A stretch of 64,000 nt of DNA, from contig JAUTDP010000005.1 of NCBI GenBank assembly GCA_033439795.1, forward strand, positions 1,889,001-1,953,000, written 5' to 3'. Shown piece by piece: positions 62,101 through 64,000 of this stretch. Origin of the DNA: Sordaria brevicollis. Taxonomy: Eukaryota > Ascomycota > Sordariomycetes > Sordariales > Sordariaceae. The position numbers and the translations under genes are program-made. How positions within the stretch are numbered: the first letter of the stretch is position 1; each line of letters begins with the position of its first letter. The notes under the pieces are model-generated. The model saw only the letters and a program-made list of their open reading frames with translations. It was not told the DNA's origin and searched no databases.

Positions 62101-63730
62101 ACGACGTAAAAGTAAAAGCGGACTTCGAAATTAATATAAATATATATTATTTTTGTAATTTGGAAATTTTTAACGAAAAGTCCGTAAATAATTTTATTAC
62201 CGAATTTTACGAGAAATCCGTTTTCTTCGTAGACCTTTTAGCCTATTTTCAAAATCCCGAACGCTACGTTTAATTTAAAGAAATACGAAAATAAATAATA
62301 AGGACTATATTTATAAAGTACCGAGCGGTATAAGGGCGAGCTTATTATTATAATACCGTTATTATTAATTTAAAGGATATAGAATTATAATTTTAATTAA
62401 TCCGCTATATTTACAACGCCCCCTTTATTAATTACCTAAATCGCGAAAAAATTTTCTACTTATTATTTCGTTCGTACTTTTAATTAAAGATATATTAATC
62501 GGTTTGTATTTATTATAAAATATACTTTTAATATATTAAAATTAAGCCGTTACGCTATTCTTTTTATAAATTATTAAAATTATTAAACGTCCTTTTTGCT
62601 ACTTAGAAGGAGATTTTTATCGATTACGTTACTTTTTTTACCCCGTATTTATATTACGGCTAAGAATTTAAATATATTATTATAATAATTAACCGTTTTA
62701 TTAAAATACGTTATTATATCCCCTATAAGATTTTTACTACCGAAGAATTGGCCGAACGTTTTATTAAGTAAGTATATAATTTATATAACTTCCCCGATTT
62801 TATTATTTCTAACCGCGGTACTTAATTTATTTCGATATTTTAATATACTTTATTAATATAATTAAAAATTATATTAAAATTATCTTCCGCTTTTTATTTA
62901 ATAACGAACGATTAAACCGAATATATTAACGTAAAAATGGAATAATATTTAAAGATTTATATTATTTAGGTATAAAATAATTAGGTCGATTAGTTATTAT
63001 TCGCGGAATTTACTAATAATAATTAAATTTCCGAAATAATTAACGTTTCCCCCTTTTTTATTAATTATAATTTTAACCCCTATATAGGCGTCGAATTAGC
63101 GGTACTTTATCCCCCCGAAATTTCGGTAGTATAGTAAAAGGAATATTTTAAAGCCTATAAAATCGCTAATCGTTTTAAAAAAATATTTAATTATATTATA
63201 ATAAACGTCCGAAAAGCCTAATAATATTATAAAAATAACGTTAATACCCGATAGTCGGACGCCTTAATATATAAACCGGGAGACCGAATTTTATTCGATA
63301 TTATTAATTTCAATTTCGGCTACCCCTATACCAAATTAATACCGCTTTTTAAAAGACTTTTTATAATTATTAATACTAATACCTATACTATTACGCTCGA
63401 ACTCCTTAGTAATATAAAATATAGCCCTACCTTCTACGTTAATAAAGTTAAACGTTAATTAAATAATAAATTATTAAGATAATTATAATTAAATAAAAAT
63501 ATACGAACGAATTACGGTCGGACTTTAAAATATACCGACAATAGTAAAGAATAAATTAAATAAAAATTTATTAAAATTAATAATTATAGGAAGGAAGGCC
63601 ATTTTTAAGAATATTACGTTATATAAGTACCCCTTTACGCCCCCGATTAGTAATTAAAGAATAACGTTTTAATATATTTAGAATATATACGCCGATTTTA
63701 CGAAGAAAACCCAAATGCCCTAATATTACT
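59200..63730 (+). pseudogene. Element C pol relic: RT, RNase H, integrase, possible chromodomain
   Basis: Reverse transcriptase lies at about 60,830-61,270 and keeps the catalytic YLDDILIYS at about 61,195-61,220, unlike element A. KFDVIIIFN marks the upstream Asp motif. RNase H is at about 61,630-61,880 (KTDTSN ... YNIYNKELLAIIKVLE) and integrase at about 62,400-63,120. The end near 63,590-63,720 has a LKNNVLIYLEYIRRFYEENPN segment that fits a chromodomain-type tail. Stops are numerous. Confidence 0.82.
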
Positions 63731-63969
63731 GTAATAGTTCGAGGAAGAAAGGAAATGGAGGAAGCGAGAAGTACGGGAAGCCTGGGAGGCGGGAGGAATA
63801 TAGGAAGATATAATTATAGCGCCGGAGGAGACTTTAAAGACGGAAATATAGTAGGAGGAGTATAGTAGGAAAAGGAGGTTACTATATTTAAAAATAGCGG
63901 TTATAAAGATTTTTCTAATAAAAATTTTAATTATTTTATATAATAATAATTAATTATATAATTTCTTTT

Positions 63970-63981
63970 AAAGAGAAGTAA
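63970..63981 (+). other. Polypurine tract of element C
   Basis: AAAGAGAAGTAA directly precedes the start of the 3' LTR. Confidence 0.65.
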
Positions 63982-64000
63982 TATTATAGGCTTAATTATA
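63982..64000 (+). repeat. Start of the 3' LTR of element C (cut by window end)
   Basis: TATTATAGGCTTAATTATA aligns without gaps to the first 19 bases of the 5' LTR at 57037; the seven mismatches are all C/T or G/A. Confidence 0.8.

Larger units (their letters stand above)
57037..64000 (+). mobile_element. Ty3/gypsy chromovirus-like element C, truncated by the window end
   Basis: It starts TATTACAAGCCTAGCCGTA. The same 19 positions recur at 63,982-64,000 with seven differences, all transitions, marking the start of the 3' LTR after the purine tract AAAGAGAAGTAA. Internal gag and pol are recognisable and RIP-mutated. It interrupts element D. Confidence 0.85.

Noticed and set aside
33961..64000. 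Region as a centromere core
   Set aside because: RIP-mutated nested transposons fit a centromere but equally fit dispersed heterochromatin. Nothing in the sequence alone decides it.

Overview
The window is nuclear DNA of a filamentous ascomycete, almost certainly Neurospora or a very close relative. The main reasons are a clear qde-1 (quelling RNA-dependent RNA polymerase) ortholog, short introns with GTRNGT donors and CTRAC branch sites, and a 30-kb AT-rich block with near-complete CpA/TpG loss, the signature of repeat-induced point mutation (RIP).

Region 1 (about 1-33,960) is ordinary gene-bearing DNA. From left to right it holds: a Gly/Ser-rich gene with an unresolved 5' end (+); a secreted M14 zinc carboxypeptidase (-); a seven-exon Zn2Cys6 transcription factor (-); an orphan ORF (-); qde-1 (+) with a probable 5'UTR intron; a DUF3602-type small protein (+); a secreted mucin-like Ser/Thr-rich repeat protein (-); a five-exon PTH11-like seven-helix membrane protein (+); and a 2-oxoglutarate/Fe(II) dioxygenase-like gene (+). 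An inverted pair of intron-containing tRNA-Asp(GTC) genes flanks the dioxygenase gene. These genes are separated by 0.3-3.7 kb of DNA with no recognisable genes. They share no obvious pathway.

Region 2 (about 33,960-64,000) is RIP-mutated heterochromatin made of nested LTR retrotransposons. The order can be read from the sequence. Element B1 (+) starts at 36,926. It was split at 40,446 by element A (+, 40,447-47,898; 282-bp LTRs; GAATG target duplication). It was split again at 48,042 by B2, a second, inverted copy of the same family (-, 48,043-55,267; 253-bp LTRs; AAAAT target duplication). B1 sequence then resumes to about 55,683, where an element D begins. D is in turn cut at 57,037 by element C (+), whose 3' LTR begins 19 bases before the window ends. 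A and C, and probably B, look like Ty3/gypsy elements of chromovirus type. All reading frames are full of RIP-made stops. Before the first LTR (33,960-36,925) there is unclassified AT-rich relic DNA with three sets of tandem repeats.

Two observations stand out. First, RIP damage is heavy inside each element but fades toward the outer edges of the LTRs. Second, two identical-exon tRNA-Asp genes, including conserved upstream flanks, sit as a 2.8-kb-spaced inverted repeat close to the heterochromatin border. Exon boundaries were derived by hand from splice motifs and reading-frame continuity and were not checked against transcripts.
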